Notes: generated from the sequence alone by a model not told the origin. 64,000 nucleotides of DNA from Euglena gracilis (GCA_039621445.1 CP154956.1:35437437-35501436); one strand, 5' to 3'; numbered from the stretch's first letter, positions 44,523-55,400 are shown. Numbers and translations are program-made.

Positions 44523-44853
44523 CTGGATATTTTTGCACGAGAAATGAAATTTCAATTTTTTTTAATTTTAATTAATTTTTTCATCTCATTTTCGCAGATG
44601 TGAAATCATGCGAAGATGCAAAACCGAAGATTGAGGGCTGCCCACCCCTTCCCACACCTCTCTTTTTGCAGGATAAAATTTTTCGAGATCCAACTGGCTT
44701 CACCCTTTCACAGTTTCACTCCGTCAGGGGCTAATCCTAACTGCTGGAACCGTTGAGGTAAGGTCTGCAGACACGCTCGAACTCCCGAAGAGGCTTTGCC
44801 TGCCCTGCGCGGAGGTCGACGCCCATAAACCACCACCCGCCAGTTTTGTACAC

Positions 44854-45114
44854 CTGCCCATCGGGGAGACAGGGCGAATTGTCGACCAGCGGGGCCGAGG
44901 GGGTCCCAGGGCCGGGCGAGGGCCCCTCCCACTCCGCCGGCTCCGCCGCGCCGGGCAGCGTGGGCGTCACGACGTCCGCCAGCTGCAGCTTGGGCGGCAT
45001 GCCGTGCGGGGTGCGGAAGGAGTGCGACGGCGTCAGCACCCGCAGCGGCCCCGGGGCGGGCTGCGGGCAGGCCGGCGAAGGGTGGCAGCCCTGCGAGAGG
45101 TTTTTCTCAAAGGC
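44854..45114 (-). CDS. exon between hinge and catalytic loop of the kinase gene
   Basis: 87 codons, phase 0 to phase 0, with strong acceptor CCCCTCCCCCCAG|GCC and donor CAG|GTGTAC, so it joins the catalytic-loop exon in frame. Reads AFEKNLSQGCHPSPACPQPA, SFRTPHGMPPKLQLADVVTP and ends NSPCLPDGQ. Disordered, Pro/Ser-rich. If spliced in, it is part of a long insertion in the kinase domain between helices D and E; it could be alternative. Confidence 0.6.
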
Positions 45115-45188
45115 CTGGGGGGAGGGGAAGGGGGCCCAGACCCACCCACCCACCGGGGGGGGGGGGGGGGGGGCTCGCGGGGACCCAC

Positions 45189-45388
45189 TTTTGGGGGTCA
45201 ATGTTGGGCCGCATGGGGCAGGGCACTGGGGCCACCGCCGGCCTGGGGGCGGCTTCAGCGGCGGGGACGTGCCCAGGTCCAGCAGGGGCGGCGGGGCGTG
45301 GGCCTCCGCCCGCGGCCACGCCGGGGAGGGGGAGGGGACGCACGGCGCCGGGTCGTGCCACGGCCGCCGGTCCGGCGAGTGTGGCGCG
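45189..45388 (-). CDS. Pro-rich segment, probable exon in the kinase insertion
   Basis: A strong acceptor TGCCTGCCCCCAG opens at 45388. The frame with the best third-position GC reads PHSPDRRPWHDPAPCVPSPS, but its phase does not match the neighbours; the phase-0 frame is Ala/Pro-rich. Donor near AAAA|GTGGGT. Frame unresolved. Confidence 0.4.
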
Positions 45389-45599
45389 CTGGGGGCAGGC
45401 AAGCCGCGGGATCAGGGTGGGGGGGGGGGGCTGGTTTTGGGGTCAACCGCCAACCGCCGGCATCTCTGGTCGGGACAAACACCGGCGGTAGGTTTATGCC
45501 AGAGAAAAGCTTCACAAGAAGCAAGCGTGCTGTGCTATGTTGTGTGCAGGGTGCTGGACGGCTGGGCCGGGATCGTTCACGAAAGAAGAAGACGACCAC

Positions 45600-45775
45600 A
45601 CGCGGCCTTGCCTGGGCGGAGCTGCCGGACACGATGGAGGTCCAGGAGGAGGCGGAGTCGGGGGTGCGGGGCGTCTTGGGCGTCTGCGGGGCGGAGGGGG
45701 CCCCCAGGGGAGGGAAGCAGCTGGAGTAGTCCGCGACGGGGGCCGGCGCGGTGTGGCAGGCGGACCCGGAAATCC
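45600..45775 (-). CDS. Ser/Thr/Pro-rich segment, probable exon in the kinase insertion
   Basis: Reads ACHTAPAPVADYSSCFPPLG, TPKTPRTPDSASSWTSIVSG and reaches CGT|GTGGTC in phase 0. TPKTPRTP resembles proline-directed phosphorylation sites. Acceptor unresolved. Confidence 0.5.
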
Positions 45776-46197
45776 AAAAATAATAATACCCCCCACCCCA
45801 AACGTAAGGCTCCCCTGACGGCGTGAAGCGAAGCGTGGGAGACGGTGGCATTTACCCCCGGCCCAAATGGGCACCAGGGTGATAACGTTTTGCCCCTCTG
45901 GAGGTGCTCAGGCTGCCATATGTTCCGATGTCTCGGTTTTTGCCAATCTGCACAGGACACCAAAATTCTTTTTGTTTTTTAGGAACCAGAAAACGATTAT
46001 GTTTTGAGGTCCCAGTCGGTCAAGAAAAAAAACACAAAGATAAGACTATTTTCTGTCCAAAATACGACCCCCCAAGACGTTTCCAGCGACGGACGACAAA
46101 AAAGAGTTGGATCCGCTTTGTTCGGGACCTCGAACGGCCCGGCCTCCCTTTTCTTTCTGCGGGCATATGAATCCAAATAACACCACCACAACTACAC

Positions 46198-46430
46198 TTG
46201 CGGGCGGCAGAGGCTGACATTCATGTCCACGCATCCGCAAGGGGGGGGTGTCCAACGAGGGGGCCGCCACCCCCGCCCGCTGGGGCAGGTGGCCGGGCCC
46301 CGGCCCGAGAGGAAGGAGACCTGGGGGCTGCTGGGGGGCCGCAGTAAGGTCAGGGAGGCGTCCAGGGAGGTCAGGCGCCAGTTGGCGGCGCTGAAGCTGG
46401 CGTTGTTCATGCACGCCGTGACGGGCCGCA
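46198..46430 (-). CDS. coding segment, probable exon in the kinase insertion
   Basis: Reads MNNASFSAANWRLTSLDASL, RPPSSPQVSFLSG, then Cys/Pro-rich residues to CAA|GTGTAG (phase 0). It could also begin a separate product at the internal Met. Confidence 0.5.
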
Positions 46431-46979
46431 GGCTTCGGTTGCCCCCCCCCCCCAGAGAACTGAGAGAAGGTGGGGATTGGGACTGCCCACCCCCAGAGGG
46501 GGGTAGATCTACCCTCCCCTGGTACAAAAAATCCTGTGGTGCGAAGTGCCGGATTTTTTTGTTCTTAAAAAGGACCGAAAAATCACGCTTTTTTGCGTAC
46601 TTTTTTGAAAATTGGCAAAATACACCAAAATTATTTTCTGTGGCGGGAAGGGCCGAAATTTTTTTCTTGGATCCGGGGTCCCAGACCCCCCCGCTCGGAT
46701 CTGAAGAGGGAGGGGGGTCTGGACCCAGACCTGGACCCCCCAGGTCCAGGTCCCCAGGGTTGACCCCCCTCCTCTCTGTCCAAAAACCAACACTCACTTA
46801 ATACCCTGCCCCTCCCCATGACATGAGGCATCGATGCCTCACGGTATCAGTGGCCTCGCCACACGCACGTAAATTTTATGTGTCTGTTGTTTGTGCACTA
46901 GGGGTGTACGCATGCGCGCACGTGCGTGTGAACATGCTGCATGCACATTTTTTTTGTTTGTGCAAGCACTTTTACTTAC

Positions 46980-47070
46980 AGTGCACGAAACAGAAGTCTG
47001 AACGGTGGTCTGCGTGGTGCTCAGGCCAGAGCTGGACTCCAGCACCACAACCTCTGCCTCAGACGCTAAC
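46980..47070 (-). CDS. exon with canonical GTAAGT donor
   Basis: Reads AEVVVLESSSGLSTTQTTVQ and TSVSCT, then ACT|GTAAGT (phase 0). Acceptor probably GTCTGAG|GCA near 47058 or CACTCAG near 47081. Ser/Thr-rich. Confidence 0.5.
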
Positions 47071-47551
47071 AGGAGCCATCTGAGTGGCTTCCCAAGCCCA
47101 CCGGTGCCACAACTCTTCCCACAGGTGGGTATCTTCACCACGACCTACCTCAAATGAACGACGAGAAACTAAAAAAACCCAGTTGCAAACATCAAAATTG
47201 AGATGAAAATTGCATTGCTGGGATTGGTGCGCAGGTGAACATCAACACAGAAAACAGGAGTTGAGAAAAATAGAAAAAATCTCTCATACACATGCGATGT
47301 TTTAAACAAAGTTAACACATAAATTTGAAACTACATTTATGCAATGCGTTCGCCAGAAGGAAACTGGGGTCAGCAGTCACTCAAGAGGCTCTGCAGAGAA
47401 CTGACTGGGGTGGAGCCGCCACTGGAGGTGGACTTGGCACTGGGCCCAGCGGGAGGCGGGCCTTTCGTTCTACAGCGTTGGTGACAAGTTGCGAAAATGT
47501 GTTGCTCCTCTCCGGCACGCTTTGCTCATTTGGCACCAGAGCTCATGTAAA

Positions 47552-47630
<79 letters not shown>

Positions 47631-47633
47631 GCG
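47552..47633. repeat. (CA)n then (CG)n microsatellite
   Basis: About 30 CA units and about 9 CG units, ending directly at a TA-duplicating MITE. Confidence 0.97.
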
Positions 47634-47635
47634 TA

Positions 47636-47940
47636 ACCCCCCCCCCTAATAACGCAGTGCCCCAAAAAGTGCGCACCCCCCCAAAGGAGAAACCGCTGTC
47701 ACATGTCAGGTCGGAAAGCACACACAATTCTCAGAGCTGTCCTTCTCAGACCAAATTTTTCTATCGCCCAAACCCAAATTTGACAAATAACCACTTGACT
47801 CACTGCCTGACATCACAAAATAGGGGGAAAATGGGGGAAAAGTAAGTATTGTGGGCTTTGCCCAATTAAGTGCACACCCCTTGGGGTCCGAAACTACGTC
47901 CTTAAACTGTGTACACCCTCGCACTTATTAGGGGGGGGTT
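47636..47940. mobile_element. TA-duplicating MITE, 305 bp
   Basis: Left end ACCCCCCCCCTAATAA and right end TTATTAGGGGGGGGTT are inverted and flanked by TA (47634-47635, 47941-47942). The ends match the 52.5-kb copy. Tc1/mariner-type target preference; no coding capacity. Confidence 0.8.
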
Positions 47941-47963
47941 TACTCACTCACATATTTACACAC

Positions 47964-48120
<157 letters not shown>

Positions 48121-48157
48121 GCGCACATTTAGCCCACCCACCCACCCACCCACACAC

Positions 48158-48300
48158 CTGCTCTTCAACAGGTCCCATGCGCCTTCAGGCGACGTGGAAA
48201 TGTGCCCCCAGTTGCCCCACGCTGGCCGGGCCCCATCGCACCAGTGGCCGAGGCAACCGTGGCCAGCGTCAGCGTCACGTGGCGAGACACAGGGGGTATC
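48158..48300 (-). CDS. coding segment, probable exon in the kinase insertion
   Basis: Reads DADAGHGCLGHWCDGARPAW and NWGHISTSPEGAWDLLKSR up to AGCAG|GTGTGT (phase 2). Trp-rich and ordered-looking, unlike the other insert segments. Acceptor unresolved. Confidence 0.5.
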
Positions 48301-48309
48301 GGAGGTGGT

Positions 48310-50130
48310 GTGGCCAGGCTTCCTTTTTCACACCTATGGGCCGGGTGGCCACCCCTGAGCCGAATTGATGTTTTGGTGTTTGGTTGTTGCAAATTGCACC
48401 TATTCCACTGGTTGGGACAGCTGGAAAACCACCACATCACCTTCCGTTTCACATCCTGAAAAACTGACACATTTTCCTCAATCTCCTTGGGCAACTCAGC
48501 CAAAAAAATTCAGTTTGTCAGATGTATTCATGGATTCAAAAAACCTCATCTCCACCACATTTTCATCCAAATCCTTCAACCATCCCCGCTTCCCCCCTGC
48601 CTGGAGGGGGACTTGGCAGCCAGCCCAGCAGAAGCTGGGCGGCACGTTGCCACGCACCGATTCCCCTCGGGGAAGGCACGGACTGCAATCCAAAAAAGTC
48701 ACCTGGGCACGGTGTTACAGTGCAAGGTGGGCACGGCGACAGGGAACCCCATCACCGTTTGAAACATTCAAAATGGCAGACAACTCATGACGAAAGGCTA
48801 GCATACTGCTCCATGTGCTCGCTTGCTTACCCACTGGCGCCGTCCACGCAAATCGGCATGGCATAAAAACTTGGGGAAAAATACAACAAAAAAAACACAA
48901 CAAATTTGCAACAAGTGTAAACACAACGAGTGCTAAACCCTGGGCAGTTCGTTGGGGAGACACACATTCCTTGGGGATGGGGAAGGGGTGCCCTGCTGGA
49001 GATGGGCAGCAGTGTGGGGCTGCCCTGCGGGACCGGCAGCTGTGAGAGGAGGGCGGAAGGTGGGTGTGAGGAACCGGCACAGAAGGATCGCCCACAACGT
49101 GAAATGTGGGGGTGTATGAATCCCCTGCGCCCGGGGAGGGGGGGTTGCAGGGGGAACGTGGTAGTTTTGACAAGTCACACGTGACTAGTGTCACCTCACT
49201 TGCGACGTCACATGTGAGCTCTTTTTTTGGGCCCAATAATGATCCAATTAGCAAATTTGTCACACAATTTCGACAATTTTGTTTCCGATACTGCGGCAAA
49301 ATTTTATTAGATGCCATTATTCGCACCCACTGGGACCTGGCAAACCTTCAATGTGTGGGCGGGGGGTCGAGGGGGTAGACCCCTGGAGAGGCAAGCCACG
49401 TGGCCGACAACTACTCTGTTCGCCTCTTGGGAGGCCCATGTGGTGACACACCGCATCCCACACTGCACCACATCTCACCACTCTCATGCATGACGTTTTC
49501 CCCCAAGACGCAAACAATGTGCAAAAATGAAACGTTCACCAAAGAAGCTCCCACATCCAAACCCACAATCCCCTCTTGTGTTATCCCCACCCCTGGCAAC
49601 TGCGACGTGCTCGAGGATCGGCCAACGAATTTGTCACATTTTCGTCGCTCTGAGCCATGAGCGGGTAAGACTGACCCTTGGCACAGCTCAGCCTCGGGGT
49701 ACCATCGGGGGAGGGGGGCGGGGGCGAGGGCAGCAGTGGCAGGCAGACCGGGACGGGCCTCCGGACACCCGCCGGGCTCAACGGGGTGGTTGGGCTCAGG
49801 GCAAGCCCGTCAGCGCTGTGCGAGCCCAAACCACCCCCGCAACCCCATTCCTGCCGAGAGGCTGCGGTGTCCAGCCATGCCGGGGTCCCCCGCCCCAAAG
49901 CACTGGGAGGCAAGGGACGGTTTGCCGTGGTGGCGGGACCATATCTCGCGGGGGAAAAGAATACTCAAAAATGCCGCAGCCCGGGGTCGGCCAGCTCGGC
50001 TAACATGGGCCACCGGCGCAGGGGTGGGGTGGGGGGCTGCCATGCGGCCTCAGCTCACCGTCAACGGATGGACGGCTTTGTCGCCGAACTGCCCTGTGTG
50101 GGGGGCCGGCCAGCGCCGCCAGGATGCTGT
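48310..50130. other. long intron-like stretch, no resolved gene
   Basis: Open frames exist on both strands (for example 49680-49910), but none has both splice sites and consistent coding character. Some kinase-insert exons may be hidden here. Confidence 0.35.
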
Positions 50131-50140
50131 GGGGCGGGGT

Positions 50141-50414
50141 CAGGCTTATTTTTACCAACTCGGGGGGGGGGAGGGGGGTGACTTGTGCTGTAGGGGGCCT
50201 GCCCATAGCAGGCACCCCCTGGGGGGGTTCTGGACCCTGGGATCTGCCAGCCAGTTTTCCCTTTGAATGGTCATTTTCGGCACCCCAGCGCCTTCGGCGC
50301 CGGGCCCACAAACTCCACCTACCCTGGGGGGGGGTTCGAAAGTGCCCTACCCCCTGCCTGCCCATAGCACCCCCGGGGGAGAGAGGGGCAGCAACATCCT
50401 TAAAAAGAAGCCTG
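50141..50414. mobile_element. hAT-like MITE, 274 bp, 8-bp duplication GGCGGGGT
   Basis: Ends CAGGCTTATTTTTACC and CCTTAAAAAGAAGCCTG are inverted with a few mismatches. Flanked by GGCGGGGT at 50133-50140 and 50415-50422. Interior like the 5.7-kb copy. Its right end lies at or inside the 3' end of the kinase hinge exon. Confidence 0.9.
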
Positions 50415-50563
50415 GGCGGGGTGGTGGGGGGCAGCGGCGGGGGCGGCGGGGGGGCCCGCCGGCGGTCCTTGCAGCTGCGGTCGCGCAGGTCGTCAATGGC
50501 GGCCTGGTCGTACCGCGCCACGAGCTCCATCACGTGGGCCATGGAGCCGAACTCCATGAACTC
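50396..50563 (-). CDS. MAP2K-like kinase, hinge exon
   Basis: The acceptor GCCGTCCAG|GAG joins in phase 0 to EFMEFGSMAHVMELVARYDQ, the hinge and helix D: the preceding exon ends with the gatekeeper-region ILM, and FMEFGSM is the MAP2K-like M(E/D)-x-GS(L/M) pattern. The 3' end is uncertain. Between the hinge and the MITE the GT choices are CAC|GTGATG, CTC|GTGGCG (phase 0) and CG|GTACGA. If these are not used, the exon runs through a Pro-rich stretch into the MITE end and the first GT is GAT|GTTGCT at 50395, also phase 0, giving 56 codons ending LLFKD. Confidence 0.82.
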
Positions 50564-50863
50564 CTGGACGGCAACGTCCCACCGATGTGGCGGCGGGGAG
50601 CGCACAACTTGTGCCCATACACGTGTGTGGCTTCCACCCCCTGGGAGGTGGGGAATCCGGGGGGGGGGGGGGTTGTCCTACCGGCTGCTGGGCTGGACCA
50701 AGCTGGCACTCAGAACCAAAACTTTGAGGCGAAAAACCAAAAAAAAACTCTCGAAAAAGGCCACTTTGACCCTATTTACAAAAATTCTTGGCGATTTTTG
50801 CTGAATTTTTTATCGGTCCAGCCCGGCTTCGCTGGTGTGCGACAACTTTATTACCGCTCGACT

Positions 50864-50890
50864 CCTGTAGCTCCCAGCTGGAGCTACAGG
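50864..50890. repeat. short hairpin, 11-bp arms
   Basis: CCTGTAGCTCC, loop CAGCT, GGAGCTACAGG. No T-run follows on either strand; it lies in a kinase intron. Confidence 0.6.
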
Positions 50891-51001
50891 CGTCCGAGCT
50901 TCATGATGACTGACCGCAACACCACCCCTGTCTGCAAACACATTTGCAAACACGTTGGGGTGTGCACTCGTGCGGATTGCCACTGGCCGGGGAGGGCACA
51001 C

Positions 51002-51103
51002 CATCAGAATCCAAAACTTCTGGTCCTGGAAGAATGCGTTGTGGATGACCAGCAGGTGGACGGGGTAGCGCGTCTGTGACTGGTCGCGGCGTCGCAGCCA
51101 CAG
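51002..51103 (-). CDS. MAP2K-like kinase, beta4-beta5 exon
   Basis: 34 codons, phase 0 to phase 0: acceptor TCTGCCACTCAG|CTG, donor ATG|GTGTGC. Reads LWLRRRDQSQTRYPVHLLVI, then HNAFFQDQKFWILM. This matches the MAP2K arrangement of a helix C end, P-x-(L/V)-V on beta4 and the aromatic-rich beta5 entering the hinge. Confidence 0.85.
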
Positions 51104-51539
51104 CTGAGTGGCAGAAAACGATGCGTGCGGGACCCCAAAGGACGCTCCCCCAGGACGCAGTGGCACAGCGGCACAGCGATGTGACCAAAGGTGGGGTGGC
51201 CATCCAACCCACCTGAGACCCACCAACCTATCCAGAGGAGAGGGGGGGGGGGCACCCCGCACCTGCAAAGCGGCATGGCCAAAACTGACCTGTTCCACCC
51301 CGCCTGATCAAAAATGCCGGCACCTTTTGACCAAATTTTGCCAAAAAAATCGGTTGCAAAGCGGCGAGGAAGAAGCTCTGGGGTCCCCCAGCTGACGGCG
51401 GCCCCCTGGCAAAATGGGGGCTATGCACCTTGGGCCCCTTTATTGAAGGTGGCTGGTATGGGGGATGGAGATGAAAGTTGAATGTTTTTCTTTTTTGCTG
51501 CCCCCCAAAAGGAGCACCTCCAATATATATCCACTTATA

Positions 51540-52500
51540 GGGGGGGGGGTCGCTGAGCTCTTATCCCTTTCAAGAAAGAGCGAAGCTTACCACCCCCCTG
51601 AATGGCCGTTTTGGGCCACAAAAGCGGGCTGGCAGCCCGGCCCTGCACAGCCCGGCGGCCAGGGGAGGCCCAAAAAGATGTTTTTGGGCCAATGTTTTTT
51701 TCTTTCTCAACTTTTTTTGACCCAGAAATTACCCAAATGCATGGGGGGCCAAATGTTTCTGGGTCCAGGAGGCCCAAAAAAAAAACATCGTTTTGGGCAT
51801 ATATTTCCCCCCTTTTTTTTGACTTGTTTGATTTATATGTGGCCGAAAATGGAAGCCTGCCGCGCTGTTTTAGGCCGTAAATCGACCATATCTTGGGCTT
51901 GGCGAGGAGTTGTGGGGAAGTCAAAATACTGTTAGATAGGGAGTTCCAAGGGCTTCAATTTATGTCTCCGGACATTTCCTTTGATTTTGTTTCATTTCTG
52001 AGATATTTTGGAAACATCAATTTTTTGACCCCAAAGACCCAAAAATGGCCCCTGAAATGGGCCAAAATTGGCCGAGAAATGGCTGTAACTCGGGCTACAC
52101 AAAGAGTTGGGGGGCAAATGAAGCATGGTTGGATAGGGCATTCCAAGGGCTTCATCTTTGGTCTCCAGATATTTCCTTTGATTTTGCTTCATTGTCGAGA
52201 TATTTTGAAAATTATGTTGTTTTTTTTGAGGGGGGGTTGAACCCCCCTCCCCCCCCCCCCTTGGTGGGTGGTGAAAATAATGGATTATCACCATGACCCC
52301 AGCCCAGTTCCTGAATTTTTTTTCCAATCGCGAGCGACTGGATTTCTTGTTTCCGAATCACCTCCGTTTGACCCCCAACTCCCCGAGTTAATCAGCTGCG
52401 AAGGGGTCCAAACTGGGTTGGATTCGCCTGCCCCCCCGCCCCCCCCCCCCCCCAGTATCGACTCTGCCGTTTTGCCAGGTGAGGTTTTCAGGTAAAAAAT
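51540..52500. repeat. dispersed repeat, copy of the 23.7-29.9 kb family
   Basis: Begins CTGAGCTCTTATCCCTTT and carries TTCCAAGGGCTTCAA, ATTTCCTTTGATTTTG and the closing block AATCGCGAGCGACTGGATTT. Together with 52.5-52.95 kb it ends at AAGAGCTCAGCACTA (52915). No gene seen. Confidence 0.8.
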
Positions 52501-52531
52501 GAATTTCTAGAAAATATCTCGAGAAAACGTA

Positions 52532-52727
52532 AACCCCCTCCCCCTAATAGAAGCACGGGTGCGCTTACAGGGTACCGCCGCCTCCGACGGCGGGGGGTGC
52601 GCTTCTATTTTGACCCTACCTGCGCGGGTTTTGTTGATTTCCTTTAAAAATCCCATCAAAATGGGGGGTGCGCTTTTATTTGGACCCTGCGCTTGTAGCG
52701 GCCCCGTGCTTCTATTAGGGGGGGGTT
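52532..52727. mobile_element. TA-duplicating MITE, 196 bp, with an empty site in this window
   Basis: Ends AACCCCCTCCCCCTAATAG and its inverse; the inner 20 bp CCCCCTAATAGAAGCACGGG (52540-52559) is exactly inverted at 52703-52722. Flanked by TA (52530-52531, 52728-52729). The paralogous repeat at 36722-36770 reads GAGAAAACGTACATT without the insertion, which places the ends and the TA duplication directly. Confidence 0.92.
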
Positions 52728-53096
52728 TACATTGTTTCCGGAAATGTGTCACTGACAAAATGTACCCCTGGAGGCCCTCTATCACCCCCCATTCGCCGTT
52801 TTGGCTGCCGACACACCTGGCCGTTGTTCCGACCGTGCTGGGCCGAGCCGGGCCCGGCCTGGCTCTGCCACAAGCCTCAAACGTCTGCTGCAGCATAGCA
52901 CCATCAGACAACTAAAGAGCTCAGCACTACAAAAACTGGTTCATTCATGTGGGGTTGTGCCCACAAAATGACAAAGGGCAACAGGGACAATCAAACACAC
53001 ACACAAAAAAATGATGAAATCATGAAGAACAAAAGCAAAGGCAAAACAAATATATGCGCAAATGCAAATAAAATTCAAATACGCAAATCTCTTTTA

Positions 53097-53350
53097 CCCC
53101 CCCCCTTGTCGTATGACTGGGTTTCTGCTACCTGTGACTGGGGGGGGGGTCGCAACACCCCCATAACCTGCAACCTGTGACCGGGGGGTGGTCGTAAATG
53201 AGGGGGCGGTCACAGGTAAGGTGGTGTTAAATTTTTCGCAACCTGCAACCTGTGACCGGGGGGGGGGGGTCATAACACCCCCATGACCTGCAACCTGTGA
53301 CCGGGGGGTGGTCGTAAATGAGGGGTGGTTGTACGACTAGGGGGGGGGGG
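53097..53350. mobile_element. TA-flanked MITE with an internal duplication, 254 bp
   Basis: Ends CCCCCCCCCTTGTCGTATGAC and GTACGACTAGGGGGGGGGGG are imperfectly inverted and flanked by TA. Inside, AACCTGCAACCTGTGACCGG with following GTGGTCGTAAATGAGG occurs twice, about 115 bp apart. Confidence 0.7.
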
Positions 53351-53531
53351 TAATCCAATTTTTCAGGAGATATAATTCGGAAAAAAAATCTCAAAAATCT
53401 TCCAAAAAGATTTTGAAAAAACCCCAAAAAACCTCGGATAATTGCAGCCAAACGAGATTTAGACACAAATCCAATGGGGGAACATCCACATGTGCTACCC
53501 CCCCCACCCCACCCACTGCAGCCTGACACAC

Positions 53532-53657
53532 CAGCTCCAGCTCGCCCTTCACGTACGTCTCCGTCATGGCGTTCAGCACGCCCTGCTCGCCGGCCCAGTG
53601 CTTGTAGCAGACGGAGCTGAGGTCGATCACCTTCAGGGCGAACTTCTGGCTGGGGTC
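53532..53657 (-). CDS. MAP2K-like kinase, ATP-lysine exon
   Basis: 42 codons, phase 0 to phase 0: ATCGCCCAG|GAC and CTG|GTGTGT. QKFALKVIDL contains the beta3 lysine (the VAIK-type position) at the correct distance from the glycine loop of the previous exon. HWAGEQGVLNAM and KGELEL follow; GEQGVLNA or KGELELL is where the helix C glutamate should lie, so the Lys-Glu ion pair residue is probably present but I cannot say which Glu. Confidence 0.88.
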
Positions 53658-53744
53658 CTGGGCGATGGGGGGGGGGCAGCCCACAATAAAACCACACAGA
53701 CACCAATCATCACAGCATCTGGCATGCATGACACGTGCCGTGTT

Positions 53745-53782
53745 TGCACACACACACACACACATTGTACAACATACGCACA

Positions 53783-53813
<31 letters not shown>

Positions 53814-53850
53814 GCACCTGCTTTCCAACACACACACACACACACACACT
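53745..53850. repeat. (CA)n/(CG)n microsatellite
   Basis: CA units, a CG run at about 53799-53815, then CA again; inside a kinase intron. Confidence 0.95.
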
Positions 53851-54086
53851 TCTTATACAACACACCCATGCATACTATACAACACACAAACAAAGACACG
53901 CAAGGTGGTTATTTCTGCAGGTGGGTACTCTGTCCTCTGTATTTAAGACATTTGTTTGGGTATCACATACTGCATCAAACTCCTGCTGTCTGGTGTGTGT
54001 CCGCGCGTCAGCAAGTCTGCTCACTTGCAAGCATTTTAAAAAAGCCCAATTTGCCCGCAGGTGGCTCCACCGGTCCTACAGAAAAC

Positions 54087-54200
54087 CTGCCGCAGCTGCT
54101 TCAGGGATACGCTGCCGGAGGCCCCGGCCCCCAAATGCTGGGCATTGCCCTCCACGTCCACCAAGTCCGACAGCTGGATGCTGTTCAGCTTGTGGGACGC
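54087..54200 (-). CDS. MAP2K-like kinase, glycine-loop exon
   Basis: 38 codons, phase 0 to phase 0: CCCACCCAG|GCG and CAG|GTTTTC. NSIQLSDLVDV resembles the I-x-LSDL lead-in of MAP2Ks, and HLGAGASGSVSL is the glycine-rich ATP loop (G-x-G-x-x-G-x-V). The next exon supplies the lysine. Confidence 0.9.
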
Positions 54201-54323
54201 CTGGGTGGGGGGGCTGGCAGGAGGCCTCTCAACGCACCTCACCAGTTCCCCCACTTGAAGGATAGGCGTAGAGGGAGAGGGAGACACATAACCATGTGCA
54301 TGTGCTGTGTGTGTGACTGTGAC

Positions 54324-54369
54324 ACTGGCGTCATTTCCGGTGCGCATGGCCCGCGTCTCCTTGAACAGC
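54324..54369 (-). CDS. MAP2K-like kinase, short N-terminal exon
   Basis: 46 bases, phase 2 to 0: CACAACAG|G and AGT|GTCACA. Reads LFKETRAMRTGNDAS. The phases fit both the exon above and the glycine-loop exon, which supports an otherwise very short call. Confidence 0.55.
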
Positions 54370-54399
54370 CTGTTGTGTGGGCCACAGGCAGGGATCTAT

Positions 54400-54880
54400 G
54401 GAAAGCCTTCGGTATTGAGGTGGGTAGCAGGGGGGCGTGGTCAACCCCCCCGGGGTCAAAATGCTTGGTGGTCCGGACCCCACCCAAGATGGGCGGGCCA
54501 GGACCCTCACCCCCCCCCCTCCTTGGCAGGTTCCAAATATAGAGAAAAAAATCTTCAGATGCAGCTCGGCAAAAAGCACAAAAAAACATTTTTTTTCTTG
54601 ATGTAGGGGTATTTTCCACATGCCAAAAAAATTAAAATTCAGCAAAATGAGCATTTTCTGTTTATTTTCGAAAAAAAATGAGGGATTTTCCAACAATCTT
54701 GGCTGGTATCTGCTCTTGTGATCGGCGAATGAGCCAATAATTTTCCAGGCCCGCAATACAATACAATTTCGAGGTCCGGGGGGGGGGGGCAGACCCCCCC
54801 TTCGTGTTGGCGTGTTGGGAGGGGGGTCCTCCCAACACTCTCAAGGCATCCCACACATCCCTTGACTGCAGGTATTAATT
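54400..54880. repeat. decayed C-run/G-run element
   Basis: GGTCCGGACCCC/CAGACCCCCC blocks and a CACTCTCAAGG end recall the 34.9-kb element; ends not intact. Confidence 0.35.
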
Positions 54881-55239
54881 TGGTGGTTGAGGTTGGGAGG
54901 GGAAATCCCTGTGTGCAATGTTAATTGAGCCAGGACCAGGTTAAAAGCCGGGCCAAAACCGTGTGCGGAAATGAGGAGACTGAGAGGATGGGAAGAGCAC
55001 CTGAGAGCGGGCAGAGCCGGAGGGGGTGTGCGCCAAGGAGGAGGGGGAGGAGTTGGTCCCGTTCAAACACCTCTAATCAGCCATGCCCTCGGGCCCACCA
55101 CTGCCCAGCATCGCCCAGCATCGTCTCTGAAGCCCTTAGAGGTGCACCTCTTGTACCCACATTCACTCAGATACCTGCCTCCAGAGCATCCACTACAGCT
55201 TCTGCATACACTTCGTCCACTTTTTCCCACATTTGGTCA

Positions 55240-55400
55240 TTTACCCACTTGTACAACTCTTTGGCCACTCTTGGCCACTTTTTTGTTACTTTTGGCTACT
55301 TTGCCCGATTTAATTATTTTGCCTTGGCCGCTTTTGGCTTGTGGCTCCAATTTGACTGCCAATTGACTGCTTTGGGCCCCTTTAGGACCACTTTGGTCGG
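55240..55400. repeat. degenerate TTTTGGCCACTTTTGGC units
   Basis: About ten diverged units of the same type as those at 14.1 and 38.9 kb. Confidence 0.6.

Noticed and set aside
46430-46806. Intact MITE ending CACTTAATACCCTG
   Set aside because: The right end matches the 34.9-kb element but no matching left end or target duplication could be found.
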